DNA of 64,000 bases from Mesorhizobium sp. (GTDB lineage Bacteria > Pseudomonadota > Alphaproteobacteria > Rhizobiales > Rhizobiaceae), in assembly GCA_004020545.1 (NCBI GenBank), contig SAQE01000017.1, positions 1-64,000 of the forward strand, read 5' to 3'. Both the position numbers and the translations under genes were made by a program. The notes below the pieces were generated by a model that worked only from the letters and a program-made list of their open reading frames with translations, did not search any database and was not told the DNA's origin. Of the stretch, positions 20,282-29,288 are shown piece after piece (position 1 is the stretch's first letter; each line of letters starts with the position of its first letter).

Positions 20282-20485
20282 TTAGCCGAGATCGATATCG
20301 AGGATCGCCATCGAGAAATTGTAGTCGCCGTCGTCCTCGTCCTTGAAGACGATGCCGAGGAATTCGTCGCCGACATAGACTTCGGCCGAGTCTTCCTTTC
20401 GCGGACGCGCCTTCACCTGCAGCTTGGGATTCTGGAAGACGCGCTTGAAATAGGCGTCCAGCTTTCTGATCTCGTCGGGTTTCAA
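20282..20485 (-). CDS. DUF3126-family protein
   Basis: 67 residues starting at a TTG: MKPDEIRKLDAYFKRVF, then a strand-rich acidic part ending YNFSMAILDIDLG. These are the hallmarks of the DUF3126 family of small alphaproteobacterial proteins, whose function is unknown. The TTG is favoured because GGAG stands 7 bases before it and homologues begin at the KPDEI segment; no ATG is available in frame nearby. It lies downstream of cysE on the same strand. Confidence 0.8.
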   Translation of the reverse strand: MKPDEIRKLDAYFKRVFQNPKLQVKARPRKEDSAEVYVGDEFLGIVFKDEDDGDYNFSMAILDIDLG

Positions 20486-20634
20486 AGTCTTCTCCGAAAT
20501 GTCGGCCTTGTTCGTTGGGACGCGCTTCTGACACGCCGACAATGGCGATGTAAAGGCAAGCCGACAGGATAAATAGGGACGACCGGTATTTGAAACGGCG
20601 ACCGGAATCCGGCCGCCGCCAATGACGGCCGAAT

Positions 20635-21483
20635 TCAGATGTCGAAGCTGACGACGTGGTCCATCGTCTGAGAAGGCAGGAGCTGGTCCATCTGTCGCGA
20701 AGGCTGGTCGCAGCCGGTCTCGCCGACGACCCGCGCCGGCACGCCGGCGACCGTCTTGTTGTGCGGCACCGGCGACAGCACCACCGAGCCGGCCGCGATC
20801 TTCGAGCAGTGGCCCACCTCGATATTGCCGAGGATCTTGGCGCCGGCGCCGATCAGCACGCCGCGGCGTATCTTCGGATGACGGTCGCCGCTGGCCTTGC
20901 CGGTGCCGCCAAGCGTCACCCCGTGCAGGATCGACACATCGTCCTCGATGACGGCCGTCTGGCCGACGACCAGGCCGGTGGCGTGGTCGAGGAAGATGCC
21001 CTTGCCGATGCGGGCGGCAGGATTGATGTCGGTCTGGAACACCGAGGACGAGCGGCTCTGCAGGTAGAGCGCGAAGTCCCTGCGGCCCTGGTTCCACAGC
21101 CAGTGCGCCAGCCGGTGCGTCTGGATGGCATGGAAACCCTTGAAATAGAGCACCGGCATGATGAAGCGATCGCAGGCCGGGTCGCGATCGTAATAGGCCT
21201 GGATGTCGACGCGCAGCGTCGTGCTCCACTCCGGATCGTCGGCAAGCATCGCCTTGAAGGTCTGACGGATGAGATCGGAGCCGATATCCTGATGCGCCAG
21301 ACGCTCGGCCAGCCGGTGGATGACTGCTTCCTCCAGGCTTTCCTGGTTGAGGATGGTGGAATAGAGGAAGGCGGCAAGCAGCGGATCGCGGTTCACCGCT
21401 TCCATCGCCTCATCGCGGATCGAACGCCAGATCGGATCGACCGGCTGCACCATGCTGGGGCGGGCTATCGTAACGCTATTCAT
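20635..21483 (-). CDS. cysE: serine O-acetyltransferase
   Basis: 282 residues, first step of cysteine synthesis (serine plus acetyl-CoA to O-acetylserine). The helical N-terminal domain (DPIWRSIRDEAMEAVNRDPLLAAF onward) is followed by a left-handed hexapeptide-repeat domain with DHATGLVVGQTAVIEDDVSI and the GTGKASGDRHPKI active-site stretch containing the catalytic His. The C-terminal tail ends in ...DHVVSFDI; an Ile end is typical of CysE, where it docks into cysteine synthase and mediates feedback. Confidence 0.96.
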   Translation of the reverse strand: MNSVTIARPSMVQPVDPIWRSIRDEAMEAVNRDPLLAAFLYSTILNQESLEEAVIHRLAERLAHQDIGSDLIRQTFKAMLADDPEWSTTLRVDIQAYYDRDPACDRFIMPVLYFKGFHAIQTHRLAHWLWNQGRRDFALYLQSRSSSVFQTDINPAARIGKGIFLDHATGLVVGQTAVIEDDVSILHGVTLGGTGKASGDRHPKIRRGVLIGAGAKILGNIEVGHCSKIAAGSVVLSPVPHNKTVAGVPARVVGETGCDQPSRQMDQLLPSQTMDHVVSFDI

Positions 21484-21603
21484 CGACGGTCTCCGGCCTG
21501 CTCATTTTCCGGCGGCACATATAGATCAAATCATAGCACGGTTGAACTCAATTTTCCTTAGTGCTTTGTCAAATGGACTTGGTTCACCGAAATTCAAGCG
21601 GCC

Positions 21604-22203
21604 ATGGAAAACGAACCCTTGATCGACGAAGCCCTGAAAAGCGAGCTTGCCCTGCTCTATCGGGCCGAGGACCGGCACTACCATAGCCTCGCCCATATCG
21701 GGGCCATGCTGGCGCTGGCCGAAGAATATCGACGCCTGCTCCATGACCGGAGCGCCGTCGAGGCGGCCATCTGGTTCCACGATGCCGTCTATGACAGCCG
21801 TGCCAAGGACAATGAGGCCAAAAGCGCGGCCTTGGCGGAGCAAAAGCTCTCCGGCCGCACCACCCCCGAGCGCCTCGCCCACATCGCGGTGATGATCAAT
21901 GCCACCGCCACGCACCAACTGCCCCCGCTCGACGACGAGAAGGCGACAAGCGACGCAGCCCTTTTCCTCGACATGGACCTGGCAATCCTTGGCGCCGAGC
22001 CGGACGCCTTCGATGCCTATGAAAAGGCCGTCCGGCGCGAATATGGCTGGGTCGAGGAGCCGATGTGGCGCACCGGCCGCGCGGCGGTGCTGAGGAGCTT
22101 CCTCGCCCGCCCGCATATCTTCCACACGGCCGAGTTCCGGCAGCATCTCGAACCTAGGGCGAGGCAGAATCTAGAACGATCGCTCGCGGCGTTGGAGGGC
22201 TGA
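21604..22203 (+). CDS. HD-domain metal-dependent phosphohydrolase-like protein
   Basis: 199 residues. YHSLAHI (His27, His31), AIWFHDAVYD (His59-Asp60) and the later DMDLAILG Asp are the metal-binding positions of a predicted HD hydrolase superfamily. The Arg-rich helical C-terminus (WRTGRAAVLRSFL) is also typical. Substrate unknown; probably a nucleotide or phosphate ester. It faces the broken GNAT gene. Confidence 0.85.
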   Translation: MENEPLIDEALKSELALLYRAEDRHYHSLAHIGAMLALAEEYRRLLHDRSAVEAAIWFHDAVYDSRAKDNEAKSAALAEQKLSGRTTPERLAHIAVMINATATHQLPPLDDEKATSDAALFLDMDLAILGAEPDAFDAYEKAVRREYGWVEEPMWRTGRAAVLRSFLARPHIFHTAEFRQHLEPRARQNLERSLAALEG

Positions 22204-22209
22204 CCAGCC

Positions 22210-22710
22210 CTAGTCGGGAAAGGTTTCCATCCGCTGCTCATAGGCCTTGAAACCCGCCCGCCCATAAACCGACTGCGCCGCCGGGTGATCATAGGTATCG
22301 GTGTGAAGCCAGAGCCTTTCCGGCTGGTGCAACCATGCCGCGCGCAGCGCCTGATCGAGCAGGAACGGTCCCAGCCGCCGCCCCTGAAATGCGGGAACCA
22401 GCCCGAAATGAACGAGTTCGATGGCTTGCTGGCCGACATCGTTGAACTCGCAGAAGCCTGCGGCTTCGCCGTCGACGCGCAGCACATGGATATGCGTCGA
22501 GGCGCTGGCGAGCAGCGTTTCGAGCTCCGCCTTGGGCATGCGCAGCCGCTAGTCCCATTGCACCGGTCCGCCGACGGCGCGGTAGAGGTCGAGATAGTTT
22601 GGAAAATCAGGCATCTCACGCCTCACGGCCGCGCCGGGCAGCGGAACCGCTGGCGGCTCGCCGGACGGCGGCGCGGTCATCTCCATGTAGGTAACGAGAA
22701 GATCGACCAT
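22210..22710 (-). pseudogene. GNAT acetyltransferase interrupted by an in-frame TAG
   Basis: Read from the ATG at 22710, the frame gives MVDLLVTYMEM... and then MPDFPNYLDLYRAVGGPVQWD, a TAG stop at 22549-22551, and RLRMPKAELETLLAS onward to an intact GNAT end (GLVPAFQGRRLGPFLLDQAL for acetyl-CoA, then YDHPAAQSVYGRAGF). The frame is unbroken on both sides, so one base change, most simply CAG to TAG, explains it. The 109 residues after the stop could still be made from the Met at 22539. Sequencing error is the main alternative. It follows the alpha/beta hydrolase gene by 27 bases. Confidence 0.8.
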
Positions 22711-22737
22711 GTTCAGCTCGAACGCGCTACTGTTCGC

Positions 22738-23505
22738 TCAAAGCGGATTTTCGGCGTAGAACTCGAGCAGCCGCTGCTTGAACCTCTTGTCGCCGACGGC
22801 AAGCATGTGGTCGCGGCCCTCGATGTGAAAGGCTTTTGCGTTCGGCATCAGGGCGGCGAGTTCGTCGGGCGAGCCGGCGATGTCGTCCTTCGTACCGACG
22901 GCGATCAAGGTCGGCTGTGCAATGCGCGCGACATCGTCCTCGCTCATGGATGCGCGCGAGCCGACGATGCAGACGGCAAGCGCCCGGCGGTCGCTGCGGG
23001 TCTGGTCGGCGAAAGCGCGAAACGAGCGGCCGCGCGCATGGCTGATCGTACCGGGATCCTCGGCCAGAAGCGCATCGGCGATCGGATCCCAATCGCCGAC
23101 GCCGTCGACTAGACCGATGCCGAGACCGCCCAGCACCAGCGTCGCCACCTTGTCCGGATTGGACAACGCCATGAATGCGGATACCCGTGAGCCCATCGAA
23201 TAGCCCATGACATGGGCGCGTTCGATACCGAGGTGATCGAGCAGCGCGGCAGCGTCCGACGCCATCTTGGCCGGCGTGTAGTCGGCCTCGTCATAACTCT
23301 TCGACGAGGAGCCATGGCCGCGATGGTCGAAGGCAATGGCGCGGTACCCGGCATCGTTCAGCGTCTTGAACCAGCCGGGCGAGACCCAGTTGACGTAATG
23401 GCTCGAGGCAAAGCCATGGATCATCAGCACCGGGTCGCCCTCCCCGGACGCCGGCTGGCGGTCGAGATAGGCGAGTTCGAAGCCGTCGTGGGAAAAATAT
23501 TGCAT
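22738..23505 (-). CDS. alpha/beta hydrolase
   Basis: 255 residues. The oxyanion segment is LMIHGFASSHYVNW, the nucleophile elbow is GYSMGSR, the acid is in AVGTKDDIAG and the catalytic His in EGRDHMLAVG. A soluble esterase, lactonase or related enzyme; the substrate cannot be told. The Met at 23505 (MQYFSHDG) is the natural start. It is 14 bases after the DUF192 gene and likely in the same operon. Confidence 0.9.
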   Translation of the reverse strand: MQYFSHDGFELAYLDRQPASGEGDPVLMIHGFASSHYVNWVSPGWFKTLNDAGYRAIAFDHRGHGSSSKSYDEADYTPAKMASDAAALLDHLGIERAHVMGYSMGSRVSAFMALSNPDKVATLVLGGLGIGLVDGVGDWDPIADALLAEDPGTISHARGRSFRAFADQTRSDRRALAVCIVGSRASMSEDDVARIAQPTLIAVGTKDDIAGSPDELAALMPNAKAFHIEGRDHMLAVGDKRFKQRLLEFYAENPL

Positions 23506-23519
23506 CGGCGCTGTCGCGG

Positions 23520-24032
23520 TCAGTTGGAGCCGGCGCCCGACGCCCTGGCGATCACCGGGTGGCGCAACAGATCGCCGTCCTTGAGACCGTCCTTGGCGGC
23601 CGTTCCCGCCTTGAGCTCGAGCACGAATCTCACCGGATGTCCCGGAGAGATGATCGCCTCCGATTCCGGTTCGCCGCGTTTGATGGCCTTGATCTTGCCG
23701 TCCTGGCCGACAAAGACCAGGTCGAGCGGCATCGGCGTGTTCTTCATCCAGAAATTCACTTCGCCGGATTTCTCGAATACGAACAGCATGCCGTGGTCGT
23801 CGGCCATATCCTTGCGGAACATCAGCCCGGCCTCGCGCTCGTCGGACGTATCGGCGATCTCGACGGAGAAGGAATGCTCGCCGGAGCCGGTCACCGCGAC
23901 CAGCGGCGTCGGATCGACCGGCAGCATCATGGCCTGGCCGTCCGCCGAGCTCGATTTCAAGACGCCGAAATAGGCAGCCAAAACGATGGCGGCGCAAAGC
24001 GCGCCTGCAGTCAGCCAGTTGCGGTAAGACAT
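23520..24032 (-). CDS. DUF192-family exported protein
   Basis: 170 residues: an N-terminal hydrophobic segment (about 6-28) that may be a signal peptide or anchor, then the DUF192 domain with EREAGLMFRKDM, MLFVFE, FWMKNTPMPLDLVFV and the GHPVRFVLELKAG end. The family is a small beta barrel of unknown function found in the periplasm. The start at 24032 is favoured because GAGGT lies upstream; the longer frame continues into a repeat. Confidence 0.9.
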   Translation of the reverse strand: MSYRNWLTAGALCAAIVLAAYFGVLKSSSADGQAMMLPVDPTPLVAVTGSGEHSFSVEIADTSDEREAGLMFRKDMADDHGMLFVFEKSGEVNFWMKNTPMPLDLVFVGQDGKIKAIKRGEPESEAIISPGHPVRFVLELKAGTAAKDGLKDGDLLRHPVIARASGAGSN

Positions 24033-24046
24033 GTGATACCTCGTCC

Positions 24047-24150
24047 TAGAGCGTTTCACCGTTTCACAGAAACGGCGAACCGCTCTATCTCTTTGTTTTG
24101 ACGCAATTCCGGGCGGAAAACCGCTACGCACTTTTCCTGGAATTGCTCTA
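24047..24150 (-). repeat. dispersed intergenic repeat, family 1, copy A
   Basis: A palindromic element in reverse orientation: TAGAGC...GCTCTA arms at one end, then GACGCAATTCC and CACTTTTCCTGGAATTGCTC at the other. The same AGAGCAATTCCAGGAAAAGTG and CGTCCGGAATTGCGT blocks recur at 38224, 39931, 45440 and 57856. Confidence 0.85.
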
Positions 24151-24255
24151 ATGCATGTCGCCCCAAAGTGCGCAGCGGTTTAGGCAAACGACATGCATCA
24201 AAACAAAAACTCAAAGCGCGTCGCCTGAATCCGTTTCGTCGCGACGCGCTTTAGA
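24151..24255. repeat. dispersed intergenic repeat, family 2, copy A
   Basis: Begins with GCATGT...ACATGC arms, then CAAAACAAAAACTC, then an AAAGCGCGTCG...CGACGCGCTTT palindrome. A shorter relative lies at 43605-43675. It directly adjoins family 1 copy A. Confidence 0.7.
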
Positions 24256-24340
24256 CCATGATCCAGGCGAGTGGAACCGGTTTTCGGACAAGATTGGCCT
24301 TGCACGAGGCGGGGCCATCCTGATCGTGACGGGAAAGCCC

Positions 24341-24934
24341 CTAATGCGAGACCGGCAAGGTGCCCATATCGGGATGGATTTCGGCGGCCATAAGGCCTTT
24401 GTCGCCGCGCCCGAAGCGAACCAGCACGACCTGACCCGGCCTCAGTTCGGTGATGCCGTAGCGGCGCAGCGTCTCCATGTGGACGAAGATATCCTCGGTG
24501 CCGTCGCCCCGGGTCAGGAAGCCGAAGCCCTTGGTGCGGTTGAACCACTTCACGAGCGCCCGCTCGAGCCCGCTTTCGGCCGTCACGGTGACATGCGTGC
24601 GCTGCTCCTGCTCCGCCGGATGGACCGCCGTGGAGGCATCCATGGAAAGAACGCGGAAAGCCTGCAGGCCGCGCTCGCCCTGCTTGACGAGGCAAACGAC
24701 GCGCGCGCCTTCCAGCGCGGTCTGGAAACCGTCCCTTCGAAGACATGTCACATGGAGGAGAACATCGCCCGAGACGCCGTCGTCCGGAAGAATGAAGCCG
24801 TAGCCCTTGGCCACGTCGAACCATTTAATAGCGCCAGCGATTTCGACAAACTCGGCGGTGTCGCCGCCGCTGTCCCGCTTCAAGGCGTCGTCAAGGCTTC
24901 CGTCCCGCCTCGTGAAAGAGGCTTTTTCCCCCAT
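24341..24934 (-). CDS. double cold-shock-domain protein
   Basis: 197 residues with two nucleic-acid-binding cold-shock domains in one chain. The first has [18 protein letters not shown] and VLLHVTCL; the second has [18 protein letters not shown] and IFVHMETL. Both RNP1-like KGYGFI/KGFGFL and RNP2-like motifs are intact. A charged linker of about 35 residues joins them. This tandem form is usual in rhizobia. Probably an RNA chaperone. The Met at 24934 gives [14 protein letters not shown]. Confidence 0.92.
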   Translation of the reverse strand: MGEKASFTRRDGSLDDALKRDSGGDTAEFVEIAGAIKWFDVAKGYGFILPDDGVSGDVLLHVTCLRRDGFQTALEGARVVCLVKQGERGLQAFRVLSMDASTAVHPAEQEQRTHVTVTAESGLERALVKWFNRTKGFGFLTRGDGTEDIFVHMETLRRYGITELRPGQVVLVRFGRGDKGLMAAEIHPDMGTLPVSH

Positions 24935-25193
24935 AAGAATGCCCCCTTTTCCTACTGCAACCGACACTGATTCTTGCCATGAGATTAACACTGCGGCTTC
25001 CGGGGTGTGCAAGACCTGACGTGCCTTTTTTCACCGTTGAACACTGGAAAGCCGCAATTCTCGTTTGCCGGCGCTTCGGGACAGGCAAATGGCCGGCCTG
25101 AAAAAGGCCCTCCCACCCGTTTTGTCGGACGATTGCCCTTTGGCGGAGCGGCTCCTATGGTGCGCCGCAACGCAACGACGCGAGGAAACCGAT

Positions 25194-25634
25194 ATGCGCT
25201 ATCTCCACACAATGGTCCGCATCGCCGACATCGATCAATCGCTCGATTTCTACTGCAACAAGCTCGGCCTCAAGGAAGTGCGTCGCTACGAAAACGAGCA
25301 GGGACGCTATACGCTGATCTTCCTCGCCGCGTCCGAGGATGAGCAGAGCGGCATCGCCGAGAAGGCGCCGCTGGTCGAGCTGACCTACAATTGGGATCCC
25401 GAAGAGTACAAGGGCGGCCGCAATTTCGGCCACCTCGCCTATGAGGTCGACGACATCTATGCCACCTGCCAGAAGCTGATGGACAATGGCGTGACCATCA
25501 ACCGGCCGCCGCGCGACGGCAACATGGCCTTCATCCGCTCGCCGGATGGCATTTCGATCGAGCTCCTGCAGAAAGGCCCGGCGAAGGCGAAGGCCGAGCC
25601 CTGGGCCTCGATGACGAACACGGGAAGCTGGTAG
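25194..25634 (+). CDS. gloA: lactoylglutathione lyase (glyoxalase I)
   Basis: 146 residues. [22 protein letters not shown] starts the fold with metal-ligand His5; [13 protein letters not shown] gives the second His, and the Glu residues are in LVELTYNWD and ISIELLQ. It converts the methylglyoxal-glutathione adduct to S-lactoylglutathione. CGAGGAAACC stands before the ATG. Length and motif order fit bacterial GloA. Confidence 0.96.
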   Translation: MRYLHTMVRIADIDQSLDFYCNKLGLKEVRRYENEQGRYTLIFLAASEDEQSGIAEKAPLVELTYNWDPEEYKGGRNFGHLAYEVDDIYATCQKLMDNGVTINRPPRDGNMAFIRSPDGISIELLQKGPAKAKAEPWASMTNTGSW

Positions 25635-25770
25635 GCGTCATGCCCAGGAGCGTGCCCATGATTTGACCGGCAGGCCTGCCTATGGCGTTTCGACGGACGG
25701 TGCCTATCTATCCGCTTGTGGCGCCGGCCTGGAAGGGTCGGCGTTTTTCTTGATCCAGCAGGAGAATTCT

Positions 25771-26058
25771 ATGCCGACCAGCCGCGCCGATGTCGCCACC
25801 GAGCACGCCAGCCGCTACCTGCAGCAACTCTGCAAGCATTGGTCGCACAAGTTCCCGGTCGAATTCGACCCGCACCATGGCGCCATCCAGCTCTCGCTCG
25901 GCCGAACCGTGATGGATGCCGACGACAAGGCCCTTCATATCGCGGTCGCCGCTGATGACGTTGCCGCGCTCGAGCGGCTGGAAACCGTCGTCGCCGACCA
26001 CATCAAGCGCTTCGCATTCCGCGAGGAGCTGACCTTCGACTGGCAAAAGGCCGCCTGA
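25771..26058 (+). CDS. DUF2218-family protein
   Basis: 95 residues with a clear AGGAG site. The pattern ASRYLQQLCKHWSHKFPVEFD, then HIAVAADDVAALERLETVVADHIKRFAFREEL, is the DUF2218 family, small alpha/beta proteins often encoded near siderophore or metal genes. No such neighbour is here. Function unknown. Confidence 0.85.
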   Translation: MPTSRADVATEHASRYLQQLCKHWSHKFPVEFDPHHGAIQLSLGRTVMDADDKALHIAVAADDVAALERLETVVADHIKRFAFREELTFDWQKAA

Positions 26059-26070
26059 GCATATTCGGCT

Positions 26071-26619
26071 TCAGCCGCCGGCCATGTCGAGCAAGGCAAG
26101 CACGCTGCGCCAGTTGCGCGCCGTGCCGGGCACCTTCAATGTGCGTGGGATAAGATTGGCGAAGACGGATTTGCCGAGCCCGTCCGGCGCGTGCAGGTAA
26201 AGCACGTCGCCCTTGATCTCGAAACGCTCCGGGCCGGTGCATTTTTCCGCGAGCCGCTTGGTCTCTTCCGCAGTCGGCTCGCGTTCCAGCACGTAGGCGT
26301 GCAGCTTGGTCGGCTCGCCGGCAACTTCCGGATAGGGATTGTCCTTCACCAGCCGCTCGAACCAGCCGGCATCGCGCACCATGATGCGCGAATTGAACCC
26401 CCATTTCTTCTCGAAGGCCGCTTCCAGTTGCTTCGTCAGCGACGCCGCATCGCCCTTTTTCGCGCTAAACACGACGTTGCCGCTCTGCACATAGGTCGCG
26501 ACGTCGGTGAACCCTAAATCCTCGAAGAACGACCTCAGTTCCGCCATCTTGACGATGCGGTTGCCGCCGACATTGATGCCGGAAAATAGCGCCACGAAGA
26601 CAGTACCCTTCCCGCTCAT
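26071..26619 (-). CDS. DUF1697-family protein
   Basis: 182 residues. The start FVALFSGINVGGNRIVKMAELRSFFEDLGF, the YVQSGNVVF strand and the C-terminal RNWRSVLALLDMA are diagnostic of DUF1697. The family has no established activity. Its start codon overlaps the end of the threonine ammonia-lyase gene by 4 bases (ATGA), so it is translated from the same mRNA. Confidence 0.9.
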   Translation of the reverse strand: MSGKGTVFVALFSGINVGGNRIVKMAELRSFFEDLGFTDVATYVQSGNVVFSAKKGDAASLTKQLEAAFEKKWGFNSRIMVRDAGWFERLVKDNPYPEVAGEPTKLHAYVLEREPTAEETKRLAEKCTGPERFEIKGDVLYLHAPDGLGKSVFANLIPRTLKVPGTARNWRSVLALLDMAGG

Positions 26620-27872
26620 ATGATGAAGCCCGCCAGCGTCTCGTTGTCGGTGATGTCCTGATACTGCACGCCCTCGGCGTCGAAATTGGCCTTCAGCAGA
26701 TCGAAATTGCGCCGGTCCTTGGTCTCGATGCCGATCAGCACCGAGCCGAAATTGCGCGCCGACTTCTTCAGATACTCGAAGCGCGTGATATCGTCGTCCG
26801 GCCCGAGCATTTCAAGGAAATCGCGCAACGCGCCGGGCCGCTGCGGGAAGCGGATGACGAAATACTTCTTCAGCCCCTCGAAGCGCAGCGCCCGCTCCTT
26901 GACGTCCGGCAGCCGCTCGAAATCGAAATTGCCGCCTGAGACGACCGCGACGATGGTCTTGCCCCTGATCTCCTTGCGCGAAAAATCCTTGAGCGCGTCG
27001 ATTGCCAATGCGCCGGCCGGCTCCAGCACCACGCCCTCGACATTGAGCATCTCGATCATCGTCGCGCAGAGCCGGTTTTCCGGAACGAGGCGCACGGCAT
27101 CGGCGGTGAACTCCTTGAGATGGCGCAGCGGCTCGCGACCGATCTCCGCCACCGCGGCGCCGTCGACGAAATTGTCGACCTTGGCGAGCCTGACCCGCTT
27201 GCCGCTGGCAAGGCTCTCGCTGAGGCTCGGCGCGCCCGCCGGCTCGCAGAACACGAAGCGCGTGTCGCGATGCCGGTCGGCGAAATAGTGGGTGACACCG
27301 GCGGCCAGGCCGCCGCCGCCGACCGGCAGCATGACGATGTCGGGCATGCGCCCGCCTGGCATCTGCGCGGCGATCTCATAGGCAACCGTCGCCTGGCCTT
27401 CGATGATGTCCTTGTGGTCGAAGGGCGGCACCATATGCGCGCCGGCGCTCTCGGTGAATTCGAAGGCGGCCCGGTAGCAATCGTCGAAGAAGTCGCCGAC
27501 CAGCCTGATCTCGACGAAATCGCCGCCGAAGAGCCGCGTCTTGTCGATCTTCTGCTGCGGCGTCGTCACCGGCATGAACACGACGCCCTTTTTGCCGAAA
27601 TGCCGGCAGACGAAGGCAAAGCCCTGTGCATGGTTGCCGGCCGAGGCGCAGACGAACAGTTCCGCGTTGTTGCCGGCGGCGAGCGCCTTGCGGAAGAAAT
27701 TGAAGGCGCCTCTGATCTTGTAGGAGCGGACCGGGGTCAGGTCCTCGCGCTTCAAAAGGATGCGGGCGCCTGTCTTTTTCGACAGGTAGTCGTTCTCCTG
27801 CAGCGGCGTTTCCGGAAAGATCCCGCGGATCGCCTCGGCGGCGGAGGCGACGCGAGAGGAAAAACTGTTCAC
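26616..27872 (-). CDS. ilvA: threonine ammonia-lyase (threonine dehydratase)
   Basis: 418 residues starting at a GTG with GAGG upstream. The PLP lysine is Lys52 in SYKIRGAF; the PLP phosphate loop is MLPVGGGGLAAGV. After the catalytic domain (to about residue 330) a single C-terminal ACT-like domain begins at YFVIRFPQRPGALRDFLEMLGP, the allosteric part that senses isoleucine or valine. It makes 2-oxobutanoate for isoleucine synthesis. The length matches the one-ACT-domain subgroup rather than the 514-residue E. coli enzyme. Confidence 0.95.
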   Translation of the reverse strand: MNSFSSRVASAAEAIRGIFPETPLQENDYLSKKTGARILLKREDLTPVRSYKIRGAFNFFRKALAAGNNAELFVCASAGNHAQGFAFVCRHFGKKGVVFMPVTTPQQKIDKTRLFGGDFVEIRLVGDFFDDCYRAAFEFTESAGAHMVPPFDHKDIIEGQATVAYEIAAQMPGGRMPDIVMLPVGGGGLAAGVTHYFADRHRDTRFVFCEPAGAPSLSESLASGKRVRLAKVDNFVDGAAVAEIGREPLRHLKEFTADAVRLVPENRLCATMIEMLNVEGVVLEPAGALAIDALKDFSRKEIRGKTIVAVVSGGNFDFERLPDVKERALRFEGLKKYFVIRFPQRPGALRDFLEMLGPDDDITRFEYLKKSARNFGSVLIGIETKDRRNFDLLKANFDAEGVQYQDITDNETLAGFII

Positions 27873-28099
27873 TTCGGGACCTCTTTTCGCTTTGGCAGCA
27901 CACGCCAGCACGCGGCTCCCCTGACCAACAAGTCTTCCTGCCGCCGTTTTGGCTTTCGCGCAACAGTGCCGCGGCCCTCGTCGGCCGCCGAGCAAATTTC
28001 CGCTGGACACGACTTACTTCCGCCGCACTTCGCCTGTCCGGGAGATTTCGCGGAGGTGGATGGCCAATTGCGGCCGGAGTGGATGTGTTCGACGTGCAT

Positions 28100-29170
28100 A
28101 TGAAGACGCTTTTGATCATTGCCCTGGCTCTGTTGATGGCAGGCTGCGCGGGGCGGCAGACAGAGGAAATTCTGGGCAGCGTCGTCGTGCCGACGCAGGC
28201 GACCGAGATCGCCGGCAACCACTCGATCTTCATCGCCACCACGCGCAAGCGCTCCGACGACCCGAACAAGGTCTTCGACGGTGAGCGCTCGGCGACGCTC
28301 AACTATGCCCGCGTCAGCGTCACGGTGCCGCCGGTCCACCAGACCGGCCAGATCGAGCGCCGCTCGCGCGGCAACTCCAACGACCCGACTAAATATTTCA
28401 TGGCATCCGAGGTCGTCGGTTACGATACGCAGCCGAAATTCGCGAGCGCGCTCAACGCCGACATCGATGCCCGTGGCGGCCGGGTCATGGTCTTCGTCCA
28501 TGGTTACAACACCGGCTTTGACGACGCTGTCTACCGGCTGACGCAGATCGTCCACGATTCCGGCTATCCCGGAACGCCGGTGCTGTTCTCCTGGGCTTCG
28601 GGCGCCAAGACCACCGACTATGTCTATGACAGGGAAAGTGCCGCCGCCGCCCGCGACCAGTTGGAAGTGACGCTGAGAATGCTCGCGCAGACGGGCGCGC
28701 GGCGCATCGACATCGTCGCCCATTCGATGGGGACCTGGGTGACGATGGAGACGCTGCGCCAACTCGCCATCACCGGCGACCGAGACCTCAGCGGCAAGCT
28801 CGGCGACGTGGTGCTGGCCTCGCCCGATATCGACGTCGACGTCTTCAAGAGCCAGATGCGCCGCTACGGCAAGCCCAACAAGCCTTTCATCCTGCTTCTG
28901 TCGGACGACGACCGCGCGCTGCGGCTCTCCGGCCTGATTGCCGGCTCGCGGCCACGCGTCGGCGACTACAGGGACGCCGCCGATCTCGCCTCCTATGGCG
29001 TCACGGTGGTCGACCTTTCCAAGGAGAAGGGCAACGACAGCTTCAACCACACCAAATTCGCCGACAACCCCGTGCTGGTGAAGATGATCGGCCAGCGGCT
29101 GCGCGAGGACGATGGTTTTGCCAGCGACCGCGATGTCACCGACCGCATCAGCCAGCTCGGGGCCCAGTAA
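28100..29170 (+). CDS. lipoprotein alpha/beta hydrolase (DUF900 type), copy 1
   Basis: 356 residues. MKTLLIIALALLMAGCAG ends in a lipobox, so the protein is a lipoprotein with Cys17 lipidated. The hydrolase core shows VFVHGYNTGFDDAVYRL and the nucleophile elbow DIVAHSMGTW. The Met at 28100 is used since it begins the lipoprotein signal directly. The following gene is a close paralogue along its whole length. Substrate unknown; envelope-located esterase-like role is inferred. Confidence 0.88.
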   Translation: MKTLLIIALALLMAGCAGRQTEEILGSVVVPTQATEIAGNHSIFIATTRKRSDDPNKVFDGERSATLNYARVSVTVPPVHQTGQIERRSRGNSNDPTKYFMASEVVGYDTQPKFASALNADIDARGGRVMVFVHGYNTGFDDAVYRLTQIVHDSGYPGTPVLFSWASGAKTTDYVYDRESAAAARDQLEVTLRMLAQTGARRIDIVAHSMGTWVTMETLRQLAITGDRDLSGKLGDVVLASPDIDVDVFKSQMRRYGKPNKPFILLLSDDDRALRLSGLIAGSRPRVGDYRDAADLASYGVTVVDLSKEKGNDSFNHTKFADNPVLVKMIGQRLREDDGFASDRDVTDRISQLGAQ

Positions 29171-29288
29171 CCGTGGCTCGCCGGATCGCGTCGCGATTGC
29201 CGTGCTGCATAGACTTTGAACTGGACCCGGCCGGGCTCTGGCCTTATCGGAGTAATCAGAGAGGTTTGCCGCCCTTGGGGGATCCCGG

